DNA of 64,000 bases, taken from the NCBI RefSeq assembly GCF_000428905.1, contig NZ_AUAV01000005.1, positions 279,950 to 343,949 of the forward strand, in the 5' to 3' direction. This DNA comes from Brumicola pallidula DSM 14239 = ACAM 615 (lineage in GTDB: Bacteria > Pseudomonadota > Gammaproteobacteria > Enterobacterales > Alteromonadaceae). Below are positions 10,191 through 19,627 of the stretch, one piece after another. The position numbers and the translations under genes were made by a program. Positions within the stretch are counted from its first letter, which is position 1. Each line of letters starts with the position of its first letter. The notes beneath the pieces were generated by a model. The model saw nothing but the letters and a program-made list of their open reading frames with translations, made no database searches and was not told the origin of the DNA.

Positions 10191-11186
10191 ATGAAGCACA
10201 CATTGATTGCATCAAGCATTGCACTTTGTTTATTGATGGCAGGGGCAACGGCGCCTTTCAGCGCAATCGCAAGCGACAAAGAAGTCCAGGCTACAGATTT
10301 AGTGGATATTTTCGAAAAACTAGGTGGTAAGCATCCTGGTTTCAGAAAAGCGCATGCCAAAGGGATGTGCGCAATAGGTACTTTTGTGCCGTCACCTAAC
10401 GAACATTTTAAAGGTGCTGCGTTATTGGCAAACAGCGACTTGCCTGTTGCTATGCGATTTTCTTTAGGCGGTGCTAACCCCAATAGTGATGAACGAGCGC
10501 CGGGTACTCGCGGTTTAGGTATGCAAATTAAATTACCAAATGGTTCATTCCACACGTTCACAGGGAACAATTTCCCTGTTTTCGCGGGTAAAGATCCAGA
10601 AACCTTCTTTGGTTTCTTATCCACATTATTACCAGACGAAAATGGTAAAACAGATCCAGCTAAAACAATGGCTTTCATTCAGGCAAATCCTTCAGTGCAA
10701 GCAAATGCAATGTGGAACCAACAAGCTAAAACACCTGCTTCTTTTGCAAACACCGGATTCTTTGGCCTACACACGTTCTATTTTAATCAAGCGAGTGGTG
10801 AAAAAACCAAATTTCGTTGGGATATTCAACCAAGTTTAGGGGTCAAAACCTTGGATAAAGATGAAGCAGCCAAAATGCCTGAAGAGTTCCTAGTTGACAC
10901 ATTTACTAAACAGCTTGAAGAAGGCGCAGTTAGCTTTACGATTATGGCGAGTTTAGGTGAAGAGCAAGATAGCGATATCGATCCTTCACAACAGTGGCCC
11001 GCTGAGCGTCCGCAAGTTGCGTTAGGCACAGTGACTGTAACGGCGAATGGTGGCGACGCGTGCAAGAACACTAACTTTGACCCGAATATTATGTCCGCTG
11101 GCTTCACGCCAAGCGCTGATCCTGTGTTAAGAATGCGTTCACCATCTTATGCAATTTCATTTGGTAAGCGACTCAGTAATCAATAG
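10191..11186 (+). CDS. Periplasmic catalase-family peroxidase (SrpA-like)
   Basis: The 331-aa product has a cleavable Sec signal (MKHTLIASSIALCLLMAGATA) and the reduced catalase core of SrpA-type catalase-related peroxidases. The region VAMRFSLGG leads the core, and the C-terminal RSPSYAISFGKR carries the Tyr expected as proximal haem ligand. It probably destroys peroxides in the periplasm with an organic reductant; true catalase activity is uncertain in this short subfamily. AAGGGA precedes the ATG. It is convergent with gppA. Confidence 0.85.
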   Translation: MKHTLIASSIALCLLMAGATAPFSAIASDKEVQATDLVDIFEKLGGKHPGFRKAHAKGMCAIGTFVPSPNEHFKGAALLANSDLPVAMRFSLGGANPNSDERAPGTRGLGMQIKLPNGSFHTFTGNNFPVFAGKDPETFFGFLSTLLPDENGKTDPAKTMAFIQANPSVQANAMWNQQAKTPASFANTGFFGLHTFYFNQASGEKTKFRWDIQPSLGVKTLDKDEAAKMPEEFLVDTFTKQLEEGAVSFTIMASLGEEQDSDIDPSQQWPAERPQVALGTVTVTANGGDACKNTNFDPNIMSAGFTPSADPVLRMRSPSYAISFGKRLSNQ

Positions 11187-11197
11187 TCGATAGTCGA
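11184..11197. repeat. 7-bp tandem duplication starting at the stop codon
   Basis: TAGTCGA occurs twice in a row at 11184-11190 and 11191-11197. The first three bases are the TAG stop of the catalase-like gene. Confidence 0.85.
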
Positions 11198-11210
11198 TAT
11201 CAGCTCTGCC

Positions 11211-11242
11211 TGTGAATAGCGCTGCGTCACGCATTATTCACA
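11211..11242. terminator. Hairpin at a convergent gene junction
   Basis: TGTGAATA (11211-11218) pairs with TATTCACA (11235-11242), with an inner TGCG-TCA-CGCA hairpin. It overlaps the last codons of gppA on the other strand. There is no T run, so it is a possible shared end signal rather than a classical terminator. Confidence 0.4.
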
Positions 11243-12742
11243 AGCTAGCTTCCAGCCCGCTTTATGTTGCAACCAAGTTTCATGGATGACTTCGGCATGT
11301 ACTAGTGGCTGTGAGAGTAAAACGCCATCGCCGAAGTGTAAATGCCAATCATCGCCTGATACAGTAAGGTTAGGGCTGGGAATAGTGTCGTCTCGTCTGC
11401 GAGTACATAAAATCACGGAAATCCTGACAATACGCAATGCGTTGACGAGCATTTCTTTAAAGTCTTCTTGGTAGTTATTAAATACGGTTAAATCAATGTC
11501 TTGGCGGTGCATGCCAACTAAATCTCGAATAAACATACGTTGCAGTGTGGTGAAGCCGGTTAATTCAACATGTGTCAAAATATACGCACCATGTTCATGA
11601 AACTTCTTATAGCCGATGTGTAAGCCAAGTTCGTGTAGCGCTGCCGCAGAAGAAATGAGTGCTTCTGTGTCAAAGTCACAGAATTTGCTCTGTGCACACA
11701 TCTGACGGCTTAACGCCATAGCTACTTTACGCACTCTGTCGCTTTGTGCTGTATCGACATGAAAACGTGAAACCAGTTGATTGATGCCTTGAGTTCTGCG
11801 ATCAGCTCGTTGGTAATTATCCAACATGCCGTAAATCATCCCCTCACGAAGCGCACCACCTGAGATTTGCATGTTTTTTAAATTCAATTGCTTAAATAGT
11901 GCGATTAGGATAGCCAGGCCAGCCGGAAAAATGAGCTTGCGTGAATCGGCAAGTCCATCAATCTGTAGACTATCAATATGCTGACAAGCAACAGCTTGGT
12001 CACGTAATTGATACAGGTAATCCAATCTGATAGCGTCGTTTATACCTTGTTTAACCAAGATGCTGACAACAGCTTGAGGAGTGCCTGAAGCGCCTAAGCA
12101 TTGCTGCCAATCAAAGCATTTGAACGTCGCTGCATACGGGACTAGCATTTGTTCCGCGGCTGCGAGCGCATGCTCGAAGTTTTCTTTATTTATCAACCCC
12201 CCTTTAAAATACCTTTCCATGAAAGTGACACAACCCATGTCCACACTGTTTAAATGCAGCGGTTGCATATCGCGGCCAACGATAACTTCGGTACTCGCAC
12301 CACCGATATCAACAACTAAAGTATTGCCTTGGTTTGCAGAGGTATAAGCAACCCCTAAATAAATTTGACGGGCTTCTTCTTCACCCGATATAACGTTGAT
12401 TTTGTGATTAAGGATACGTTCTCCACGGGTGACAAAATCGGCTGCGTTATTAGCAATACGCAAGGTAGCTGTGGCGACAACTTTAATGTTTGCTTTAGGG
12501 ATGTCGTCTAATTGTTCGCGGAAGGTTTTTAAACACTCAAGACCACGCTGAATGCTCTCTTCTGATAGATTGAAATCGTCATCGAGACCTGCAGCGAGTC
12601 TTACTTTGCGTTTATTTTTACTGACTATTTGAACACTACCGCTGAGCACTCTAACTATCACCATGTGAAAGCTATTTGAGCCTAAATCAACGGCAGCATA
12701 ATATTCGTCTTGTATAACAGTATTGGGTACTTCTTGGATCAA
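11234..12742 (-). CDS. gppA: Exopolyphosphatase / pppGpp phosphohydrolase (Ppx/GppA family)
   Basis: This enzyme hydrolyses pppGpp to ppGpp and/or polyphosphate. The 502-aa length matches the family. The actin-like phosphate motifs are visible: YYAAVDLGSNSFHM near residue 14, then VVDIGGASTE, and the conserved SGEEEARQIYLGV between them. The C-terminal half carries the HD-like helical domain (AAALHELGLHIGYKKFHEHG). It lies 12 bp downstream of rhlB on the same strand, an arrangement also seen in E. coli. Ppx and GppA cannot be separated by sequence alone; the rhlB linkage favours GppA. Confidence 0.88.
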   Translation of the reverse strand: MIQEVPNTVIQDEYYAAVDLGSNSFHMVIVRVLSGSVQIVSKNKRKVRLAAGLDDDFNLSEESIQRGLECLKTFREQLDDIPKANIKVVATATLRIANNAADFVTRGERILNHKINVISGEEEARQIYLGVAYTSANQGNTLVVDIGGASTEVIVGRDMQPLHLNSVDMGCVTFMERYFKGGLINKENFEHALAAAEQMLVPYAATFKCFDWQQCLGASGTPQAVVSILVKQGINDAIRLDYLYQLRDQAVACQHIDSLQIDGLADSRKLIFPAGLAILIALFKQLNLKNMQISGGALREGMIYGMLDNYQRADRRTQGINQLVSRFHVDTAQSDRVRKVAMALSRQMCAQSKFCDFDTEALISSAAALHELGLHIGYKKFHEHGAYILTHVELTGFTTLQRMFIRDLVGMHRQDIDLTVFNNYQEDFKEMLVNALRIVRISVILCTRRRDDTIPSPNLTVSGDDWHLHFGDGVLLSQPLVHAEVIHETWLQHKAGWKLACE

Positions 12743-12754
12743 GCGCGACTACCT

Positions 12755-14062
12755 CTAGTTTCTTCCTTGGTGGTTCCTTTTTGGACCACTTGGACGCTGC
12801 CCACCAGAAGAACGACCACCTCGATTACCTGGTCGACCATCAGTTCTGCCTCGTGGCTTACGATGAAATACAGGCGCCTTTACGTCTTTCAGTAACTGGT
12901 TAGGATCATAGTCAGTTACGGTAATTTGACCTTCAATATACATTTCAATAGCTGGTAAATTCAATGCATATTTTTCGCAAGCGAAACTAATCGCAATGCC
13001 ACTTTCACCCGCTCGAGCTGTTCTGCCGATGCGATGCACGTAATCTTCTGCGTCATCGGGTAGGTCATAGTTGAATACATGCGTAACTTTGGGAATATGC
13101 AAACCGCGAGCAGCAACATCGGTAGCTACCAATATATCTATTGCGCCGCTGGTAAAGTCCTCAAGAATACTCAAACGTTTCTTTTGAGGCACATCTCCAC
13201 TTAACATACCTACTCGATGTCCGTCAGCTTGTAACCAAGCAGATACGGTTTCACAACCAAATTTGGTATTGGCAAACACAATAGCTTTGTCGGGCCACTC
13301 ATTTTCGAACAGAGTTAACAACAGCAGAGGCTTGTCTTTATCTGATGGATAAAATAATTCTTCAGTTACTCTCGTTGCCGTTTTCTTTTCGGGTTCAATT
13401 TGTACATGAGTTGGATTATTCATATGTTCATAAGCGAGCTCTTGAACGCGGAAACTTAAGGTAGCAGAAAATAGCATACTCAAGCGTTGAGTTGGTTCTG
13501 GCATGCGTCTAAATAAATAGCGGATATCTTTGATGAAGCCGAGATCAAACATTCGATCAGCTTCGTCGAGTACAGCTACTTGTATATTTTTCAACGAAAA
13601 AATATCTTGCTTGTAATAATCAATTATACGGCCAGTAGTACCAATAACAATATCTACACCTTTTGTTAGTCGATCCCGTTGACTTTCGTAACCTTCACCC
13701 CCATATATTAAGCCAAGTGATAGGCCGCAGTGTTTACTGAGCAATTCTGCATCATTGTAAATTTGCACCGCAAGCTCTCGGGTTGGTGCCATAATAATGG
13801 CTCTGGGACTCGGTTTACTTGGCTCGTTGTCAGGTTTTGGGTTATTTAAGAGGTGGTGGAAAGTAGCCACCAAAAATGCAATAGTTTTGCCTGTCCCAGT
13901 TTGTGCCTGCCCCGCAATATCGTGTCCTTCAATAAGTTGAGGCAGTGACATTGACTGAATTGGCGTGCATTTGGTAAAATTGGCTTCCTCAAGCGCTCTT
14001 AAAATAAGCGGATGGATCGGAAGATCGGAAAAAGATGTATTTGTTAAATGTGTTTGTGGCAT
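12755..14062 (-). CDS. rhlB: ATP-dependent RNA helicase RhlB
   Basis: This DEAD-box helicase is a helper of the RNA degradosome. All core motifs are present: the Q-motif region [10 protein letters not shown], Walker [13 protein letters not shown] as [11 protein letters not shown] as LFSATLS, and motif VI as [10 protein letters not shown]. The fixed stretches [15 protein letters not shown] and [18 protein letters not shown] are typical of RhlB rather than RhlE or SrmB. The C-terminal ~45 residues are a basic Gly/Arg tail for RNA binding. Length is 435 aa. It is divergent from trxA, with rho beyond, as in E. coli. Confidence 0.95.
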   Translation of the reverse strand: MPQTHLTNTSFSDLPIHPLILRALEEANFTKCTPIQSMSLPQLIEGHDIAGQAQTGTGKTIAFLVATFHHLLNNPKPDNEPSKPSPRAIIMAPTRELAVQIYNDAELLSKHCGLSLGLIYGGEGYESQRDRLTKGVDIVIGTTGRIIDYYKQDIFSLKNIQVAVLDEADRMFDLGFIKDIRYLFRRMPEPTQRLSMLFSATLSFRVQELAYEHMNNPTHVQIEPEKKTATRVTEELFYPSDKDKPLLLLTLFENEWPDKAIVFANTKFGCETVSAWLQADGHRVGMLSGDVPQKKRLSILEDFTSGAIDILVATDVAARGLHIPKVTHVFNYDLPDDAEDYVHRIGRTARAGESGIAISFACEKYALNLPAIEMYIEGQITVTDYDPNQLLKDVKAPVFHRKPRGRTDGRPGNRGGRSSGGQRPSGPKRNHQGRN

Positions 14063-14160
14063 AGCTTATAGCTTATCATTGCTTGCATTAAAAACAATTT
14101 CTATTAACACTATAAGGCAAGGCTGAAAGTCTCAGCGGATGACCAAATTTGGAGAAAAGA

Positions 14161-14487
14161 ATGAGCGACAAAATTATCTCGTTGAGTGACGAAAAATTCG
14201 AAGCAGATGTAATCAATGCTAACGGTCCTGTTTTAGTTGATTTCTGGGCTGAATGGTGCGGCCCTTGTAAAATGATCGCCCCAATCTTAACTGAGATTGC
14301 TGACGAGTTTGCAGGGAAGGTAACAGTTGGTAAGCTTAATGTCGATGAAAATAACGAAACACCACCTAAATATGGTATTCGTGGTATTCCAACACTATTG
14401 CTTTTCAAAAACGGTGCAGTTGCAGCGACCAAAGTGGGAGCACTGTCAAAAACTCAATTAGTTGAATTTTTGAACGAAAATATCTAA
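14161..14487 (+). CDS. trxA: Thioredoxin 1
   Basis: This cytoplasmic dithiol reductase has the active site WCGPC at residues 32-36 of a 108-aa protein, the usual length. The cis-Pro loop GIRGIPT is present. A TTG twelve bases upstream is in frame, but GGAG at 14151-14154 sits six bases before the ATG at 14161 and fixes the start there. The gene is single, ending in a strong intrinsic terminator, and is followed by rho. Confidence 0.97.
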   Translation: MSDKIISLSDEKFEADVINANGPVLVDFWAEWCGPCKMIAPILTEIADEFAGKVTVGKLNVDENNETPPKYGIRGIPTLLLFKNGAVAATKVGALSKTQLVEFLNENI

Positions 14488-14526
14488 ACACTGTTACTGG
14501 CATTTATCACTGCCGGACAAACCATT

Positions 14527-14559
14527 AAAGGCCATCAATTTTGATGGCCTTTTTTATTT
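14527..14559 (+). terminator. Intrinsic terminator of trxA
   Basis: A perfect stem AAAGGCCATCA (from 14527) pairs with TGATGGCCTTT (to 14552), with a short T-rich loop, and a T run extends to about 14559. Confidence 0.93.
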
Positions 14560-14926
14560 AAAAGTTATTTTTTTGTAAAACTGGACGATAACTTAATTTA
14601 GTGCTAACTTATTTGAGCGCTCACCCGAGCAAAGCTTTTTTTATATTCCTTCAGTGCCCACTGTTAGCTAGTTACTCACGTTAAAGTAGTGTGAAATACA
14701 ATTGTTAATAGTAGCTGTGTAAACAGCTAATCGTCTACAGCTGGTATCAACCTTATGTTGTTATTCTCTCTAGTCAAACAGTCTATAAATGTAGCATTGA
14801 AAGAAAACATAAAATCATACTCCAATAACTGACAATTTTAACCAGAGACTACTTTTGATAGGGCATTGTTAAAAAGAACAAATAGTTTGTACTTATTACG
14901 CCGCCTAAACATAAAGACCTACCAAT
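14560..14926. other. trxA-rho intergenic region and rho leader
   Basis: About 370 bp without a gene. It must contain the rho promoter and a long untranslated leader. Rho is autoregulated through its leader in E. coli, but I see no specific conserved element here. Confidence 0.5.
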
Positions 14927-16192
14927 ATGAATTTGACCGAATTAAAAGACAAACCCATCAGTGAATTAGTATCCTTATCTGAAGAGATGGGATTAGAAAA
15001 TCTAGCCCGAGCTAGAAAACAAGACATTATATTTTCAATATTAAAATCCCATGCGAAAGGTGGTGAAGACATTTTTGGAGGTGGTGTTCTTGAAATCCTT
15101 CAGGATGGCTTTGGATTCTTGCGCTCCGGTGATTGTTCCTATTTAGCTGGGCCTGACGACATTTATGTCTCACCGAGTCAAATTCGACGCTTCAATTTGC
15201 GCACAGGTGACACTATTGCGGGGAAAATTCGCCCACCAAAGGACAGTGAACGTTATTTCGCATTGCTTAAAATACGTGAAGTAAACTTTGATAAACCTGA
15301 AAACTCTCGCAACAAAATCCTTTTTGAAAACCTAACTCCCTTGCATGCCAATGAACGTTTTAGACTAGAACGTGGGAATGGCAGTACTGAAGATATCACT
15401 GCACGTATACTTGATTTAGCATCCCCAATTGGGCGTGGTCAGCGTGGTTTGATTGTGGCACCGCCAAAAGCAGGTAAAACACTCTTACTGCAAAACATCG
15501 CACAATCAATTGCGGCAAACTATCCAGAAGCTCAGTTAATGGTTTTGTTAATTGATGAGCGCCCAGAAGAAGTCACAGAGATGCAGCGTTTGGTGCAAGG
15601 TGAAGTTATTGCTTCCACTTTTGATGAACCAGCGAGTCGTCACGTTCAGGTTGCTGAAATGGTCATTGAAAAAGCCAAACGTCTAGTTGAACACAAAAAA
15701 GACGTGGTTATTTTGCTTGATTCACTTACTCGTCTAGCGCGCGCTTATAACACGGTTATTCCTTCGTCAGGTAAAGTACTTACCGGTGGTGTTGATGCGA
15801 ATGCACTGCACAAGCCTAAGCGATTCTTTGGTGCAGCTCGAAATGTTGAAGAAGGTGGCAGTTTAACAATCATCGCTACCGCTTTGATCGATACGGGCTC
15901 CAAAATGGATGAAGTAATTTACGAAGAATTTAAAGGTACGGGTAACATGGAACTGCATTTAAATCGTAAGATTGCTGAAAAGCGTGTGTTCCCTGCTATT
16001 GACTTGAACCGCTCAGGTACACGTCGTGAAGAACTATTAACGTCCCAAGACGAATTGCAGAAAATGTGGATACTACGTAAAATTGTCCATGAAATGAGTG
16101 AGATAGACGCGATAGAGTTTTTAATTGGTCGTCTAGCGATGACAAAAACAAACGATGAGTTCTTTGACTCAATGAAACGTTTGAAGAGCTAG
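14927..16192 (+). CDS. rho: Transcription termination factor Rho
   Basis: This hexameric RNA-dependent ATPase terminates transcription. The 421-aa protein has the N-terminal helical and cold-shock RNA-binding domain ([25 protein letters not shown] spans residues ~60-85), the P-loop APPKAGKT, the Walker B-like [16 protein letters not shown], and the C-terminal R-loop and Q-loop regions. It is almost identical in pattern to E. coli Rho. There are no insertions of the type found in some other phyla. The ribosome-binding site is weak. It follows trxA as in E. coli. Confidence 0.98.
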   Translation: MNLTELKDKPISELVSLSEEMGLENLARARKQDIIFSILKSHAKGGEDIFGGGVLEILQDGFGFLRSGDCSYLAGPDDIYVSPSQIRRFNLRTGDTIAGKIRPPKDSERYFALLKIREVNFDKPENSRNKILFENLTPLHANERFRLERGNGSTEDITARILDLASPIGRGQRGLIVAPPKAGKTLLLQNIAQSIAANYPEAQLMVLLIDERPEEVTEMQRLVQGEVIASTFDEPASRHVQVAEMVIEKAKRLVEHKKDVVILLDSLTRLARAYNTVIPSSGKVLTGGVDANALHKPKRFFGAARNVEEGGSLTIIATALIDTGSKMDEVIYEEFKGTGNMELHLNRKIAEKRVFPAIDLNRSGTRREELLTSQDELQKMWILRKIVHEMSEIDAIEFLIGRLAMTKTNDEFFDSMKRLKS

Positions 16193-16539
16193 TTTTTTTA
16201 TAGCACAACTTAAATATGCGGATTAAGTTTTAGCAACCGTTATTAAACTCGAGCCGTGATATTTTTATATTGCGGTTTTCTTGTATCGCGAAAAATTGTC
16301 TATCGCGATCGCTTGTTGCTGTCGAGGGGGAATTGAATCAGCTTAACGAAACTGCAGGGGATGCCTCAAACAATGCAGATTGACTGTCTCTTTCGGGAAA
16401 AAATGTCGAGGTCATTATTGTAACGTTCGTAATGAAATCTATTTTACGCTACTGTTTTGGTTGCTACTTAGTGTACATTTAATACACTCAATCGAATTCA
16501 ATTATCAAACAATAATAAAAACCAAGGTAGATCATATAT
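16193..16539. other. 347-bp gap after rho
   Basis: No supported gene is present. A T-rich run follows the rho stop directly, and a direct repeat TATCGCGA occurs twice near 16284-16310. A 77-codon frame here overlaps the next gene and lacks protein-like character. Confidence 0.5.
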
Positions 16540-17844
16540 ATGAAACGCTTACTTCCTCTGTTTACAGCTCTGTCGCTTATTATTTCCGGTATGGTGAGTG
16601 CCCAAGAGACTGACACTGTGGCTATGATGGCTGATAGAATTGAGCCTGAAGTAATCAAGTGGCGTCATCACTTGCATCAAAATCCAGAATTATCTAATCG
16701 CGAGTTTGAAACTGCAAAGTACGTTGAAAAATATTTACGTGGCTTAGGGCTAGAAGTTACTACAGGTGTAGCTATTACTGGTGTTGTTGCTATTTTAGAT
16801 TCAGGAAAGCCTGGCCCAACGGTTGCATTGCGAGCCGATATGGACGGTTTGCCGGTTCCTGAGAAAAATGATTTACCTTTTAAATCTATCGCAAAAGGCA
16901 TGTTAGATGGAAATGAAGTACCCGTTATGCATGCGTGCGGACATGATACTCACATGGCTATGCTAATGGGGGCAGCAAAAATCCTAACAGAAATGAAAAG
17001 TGAATTGCGCGGTAAAGTTAAATTCATCTTTCAGCCGGCAGAAGAGGGTGCGCCTTCAGGAGAGAAAGGGGGTGCTGAAGTCATGGTTGCAGAGGGCGTT
17101 TTAAAGAACCCTGATGTTGATGTGATTTTTGGTTTGCACATAAGCTCCAATACTGATGTGGGCAAAGTACGCTATAAGCACGGTGGCATTATGGCCGCCG
17201 TTGACCCGTTTAAAATCATTGTCAGAGGCAAGCAGGCTCATGGCGCATACCCATGGAAGAGTGTCGACCCAATCACTACCTCTGCTCAAATCATCATGGC
17301 ATTACAAACTGTTGTTAGCCGCGAAATTAAGGTGATTGACGATGCCGCTGTAGTCACTATAGGTTCTATTCACGGTGGAAATCGTTCGAATATCATTCCA
17401 AATGAAGTTGTTTTGGTTGGTACTATTCGCACATTAAACAAAGCGGCCCGTGAGCATATGTACGAAGCAATACCCCGCAAAGCCAAAGGCATTGCTGATA
17501 GCATGAGAGCTGAAGTTGAAGTCATACTGCCATTGGATTATAGCTATCCAATTACATTCAATGATCATGCGCTTATGGATCAAGTACTACCTACGCTAGT
17601 TCGCACCGCTGGGCAGGAAAACGTAATTAACTCAAAAGCGGTAACCGGCGCAGAAGATTTTTCTTTCTTCCAGCAGGAAATACCAGGTATTTATTTATGG
17701 GTAGGTGGTAAACCATTGGATGTATCTGAGGCAGATTCACCAGCTCACCATACGCCAGAATTTTTTGTAGATGACAGTGGTATGAAGTTAGGCGTAAAGC
17801 TTTTGACTAACATGACTCTGGATTATATGAAAAACGCAAAATAA
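16540..17844 (+). CDS. Exported M20-family amidohydrolase
   Basis: The 434-aa product has a Sec signal (MKRLLPLFTALSLIISGMVSAQ) and an M20D-type metallohydrolase domain related to aminoacylases and IAA-amino acid hydrolases. The metal ligands are visible in HACGHDTHM, the EEG following FQPA, the His of FGLHIS, the Glu of TGAEDFSFF and the C-terminal HHTPEF. The RADMDGLP signature is intact. It probably hydrolyses N-acyl amino acids or peptides in the periplasm; the substrate is unknown. It stands alone between rho and purE and ends in its own terminator. Confidence 0.85.
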   Translation: MKRLLPLFTALSLIISGMVSAQETDTVAMMADRIEPEVIKWRHHLHQNPELSNREFETAKYVEKYLRGLGLEVTTGVAITGVVAILDSGKPGPTVALRADMDGLPVPEKNDLPFKSIAKGMLDGNEVPVMHACGHDTHMAMLMGAAKILTEMKSELRGKVKFIFQPAEEGAPSGEKGGAEVMVAEGVLKNPDVDVIFGLHISSNTDVGKVRYKHGGIMAAVDPFKIIVRGKQAHGAYPWKSVDPITTSAQIIMALQTVVSREIKVIDDAAVVTIGSIHGGNRSNIIPNEVVLVGTIRTLNKAAREHMYEAIPRKAKGIADSMRAEVEVILPLDYSYPITFNDHALMDQVLPTLVRTAGQENVINSKAVTGAEDFSFFQQEIPGIYLWVGGKPLDVSEADSPAHHTPEFFVDDSGMKLGVKLLTNMTLDYMKNAK

Positions 17845-17861
17845 GCAGTAAGTTTTGCTAT

Positions 17862-17899
17862 AAAAAAGCACGATATTGCGTATAATATCGTGCTTTTTT
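17862..17899 (+). terminator. Intrinsic terminator after the amidohydrolase
   Basis: A 16-bp perfect stem, AAAAAAGCACGATATT (17862-17877) with AATATCGTGCTTTTTT (17884-17899), has a 6-base loop. The symmetrical A and T tracts would let it act in both directions. Confidence 0.93.
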
Positions 17900-17961
17900 A
17901 ATGGCTAGAAAAAATTATCAAGCTGATTTGATAGCCTTAACCGATTGAAGTGGTAATTAAA

Positions 17962-18453
17962 ATGGCGCAAGTTGCAATTGTAATGGGTTCAAAATCTGAT
18001 TGGCCTACGATGCAGAAAGCAGCACTTATGCTTAGAGAGCTAGGTGTTTCATATCAAGCGAAGGTTGTTTCAGCTCATCGCACCCCTAATTTATTAGTCG
18101 AGTTTGCTGAAAGTGCAGCTGAGCAGGGCGTGCAAGTAATTATTGCTGGCGCTGGTGGCGCAGCTCACCTGCCCGGTATGATTGCCGCTCACACACATCT
18201 CCCTGTTTTTGGTTGTCCTGTTCGTTCAAGTCAACTCAACGGTTTAGATTCATTACTTTCCATTGTGCAAATGCCTAAAGGTGTTGCAGTAGGAACGCTC
18301 GCTATCGGCGAAGCGGGCGCTGCTAATGCGGGTTTGCTTGCTGCTCAAGTTATCGCTTTGCAAGAGCCTAAGGTGAGAGACGCAATTATTGCATTTCGAA
18401 AAAAACAAACTGACACAGTGATGAAAAATCAAACCTTGGAATTAGACGTTTGA
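17962..18453 (+). CDS. purE: N5-carboxyaminoimidazole ribonucleotide mutase
   Basis: PurE converts N5-CAIR to CAIR in purine synthesis. The family pattern is clear: [11 protein letters not shown] near the N-terminus, the active-site SAHRTP, and [11 protein letters not shown]. From the ATG at 17962 the protein has 163 aa, the normal size. A GTG at 17950 in the same frame would add four residues and is less likely. Its stop overlaps the purK start by two bases. Confidence 0.95.
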   Translation: MAQVAIVMGSKSDWPTMQKAALMLRELGVSYQAKVVSAHRTPNLLVEFAESAAEQGVQVIIAGAGGAAHLPGMIAAHTHLPVFGCPVRSSQLNGLDSLLSIVQMPKGVAVGTLAIGEAGAANAGLLAAQVIALQEPKVRDAIIAFRKKQTDTVMKNQTLELDV

Positions 18454-19604
18454 AGGTTTTAGTTTACGGTTCAGGCCAACTAGCACAAATGATGTATTTG
18501 GCAGCGGCACCGCTTGGAGTAATAGTGAGTGCAGTTGATGTATTCACGGAAACCGTTGTGGATCCGGTTTCAAAAAAACCAACCGGGGTTTCACTGAGCC
18601 AAGCAATATACGATGCAAGTGCAATTACTATCGAATTTGAGCACGTACCTGAACATTTATTATTAGAAGCAGACAAAAGTGGAAAGCTCTATCCTAATGT
18701 CGCGTCTATTTTGGCCGGTGCAGATCGTGTCAGAGAAAAAGTCTTACTAAGTAAGAATAAAATCCCTAATTGTGATTATTTGATTATTAACCATGTCGAT
18801 CAGTTAGATGGTGTGGTTGCTGCTCTGGGCGAAAAAGTCATCTTTAAAGCAAGCCGCGATGGTTATGATGGTTATGGCCAGTGGCGAATAAGCACAGCTG
18901 CAGAATTACTAGCGTTACGTCACGAGTTTTCATTGCTCGACTTAAAAAAAGTGCCATTGATTGCAGAAAAGATGATGCAATTCGAGCGCGAAATATCTTT
19001 GCTGGGCGCCAGAAGTAAAGACGGACGAGTCGTGTGTTTTAGCTTAGCTGAAAATTTACATCATGAAGGACAATTGCATGTGTCAGTTGCTCCTATCACC
19101 AAGCTTTCCGATACTTTGCAACAAAAAGCGAATGACATTTTTGCAACCCTTGCAACCTCGATGGAGTATGTTGGTGTGTTAGCTGTCGAATTATTTCAAT
19201 GTGGCGAAGAGCTATATGTAAATGAAATAGCACCGCGTGTGCATAATTCAGGGCATTGGACTCAACAAGGTTGCTCTACAAGTCAATTTGAACAACACAT
19301 AAGAGCGGTTTTGGGTTTACCTTTAGGCAGTACTGAGGTGATTGGTGTAAGTGCAATGGTTAATATTATAGGCTGTACAACGTTTAACCGCGACTTAATA
19401 GGTATTCCCAATGTACACTTACATTGGTACGGCAAAGAAGTCCGTGTAAAACGCAAGATGGGCCATATCAATGTTATTGCAGATTCACACGCTAATTTAG
19501 GTCTGAAGCTGAAGCAACTAATTGAATTTTTGCCGCTTGAGCACTTCCCAAAATTGGAAGGTGAAGCGACACGCTTACAAAAAAGCAGTGGGTTTGTTTA
19601 TTAA
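18450..19604 (+). CDS. purK: N5-carboxyaminoimidazole ribonucleotide synthase
   Basis: This ATP-grasp enzyme makes N5-CAIR from AIR, bicarbonate and ATP, feeding PurE. The 384-aa protein begins [14 protein letters not shown] and has the ATP-grasp elements [14 protein letters not shown] and [25 protein letters not shown]. The start is TTG at 18450, inside the purE stop region (TTTGA), with a GGA about ten bases upstream. No ATG lies close enough to give a full N-terminus. Overlap and a weak start codon suggest translational coupling to purE. Confidence 0.94.
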   Translation: MKVLVYGSGQLAQMMYLAAAPLGVIVSAVDVFTETVVDPVSKKPTGVSLSQAIYDASAITIEFEHVPEHLLLEADKSGKLYPNVASILAGADRVREKVLLSKNKIPNCDYLIINHVDQLDGVVAALGEKVIFKASRDGYDGYGQWRISTAAELLALRHEFSLLDLKKVPLIAEKMMQFEREISLLGARSKDGRVVCFSLAENLHHEGQLHVSVAPITKLSDTLQQKANDIFATLATSMEYVGVLAVELFQCGEELYVNEIAPRVHNSGHWTQQGCSTSQFEQHIRAVLGLPLGSTEVIGVSAMVNIIGCTTFNRDLIGIPNVHLHWYGKEVRVKRKMGHINVIADSHANLGLKLKQLIEFLPLEHFPKLEGEATRLQKSSGFVY

Positions 19605-19627
19605 CCCACTTTATCGGTCTACTCAAA

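Noticed and set aside
10169..10678. 169-codon minus-strand frame opposite the catalase-like gene
   Set aside because: Antisense shadow of a gene with a signal peptide and haem motif; no domain of its own.
16380..16613. 77-codon frame before the M20 amidohydrolase
   Set aside because: It runs into the real gene in another frame and lacks protein-like composition and a ribosome site.
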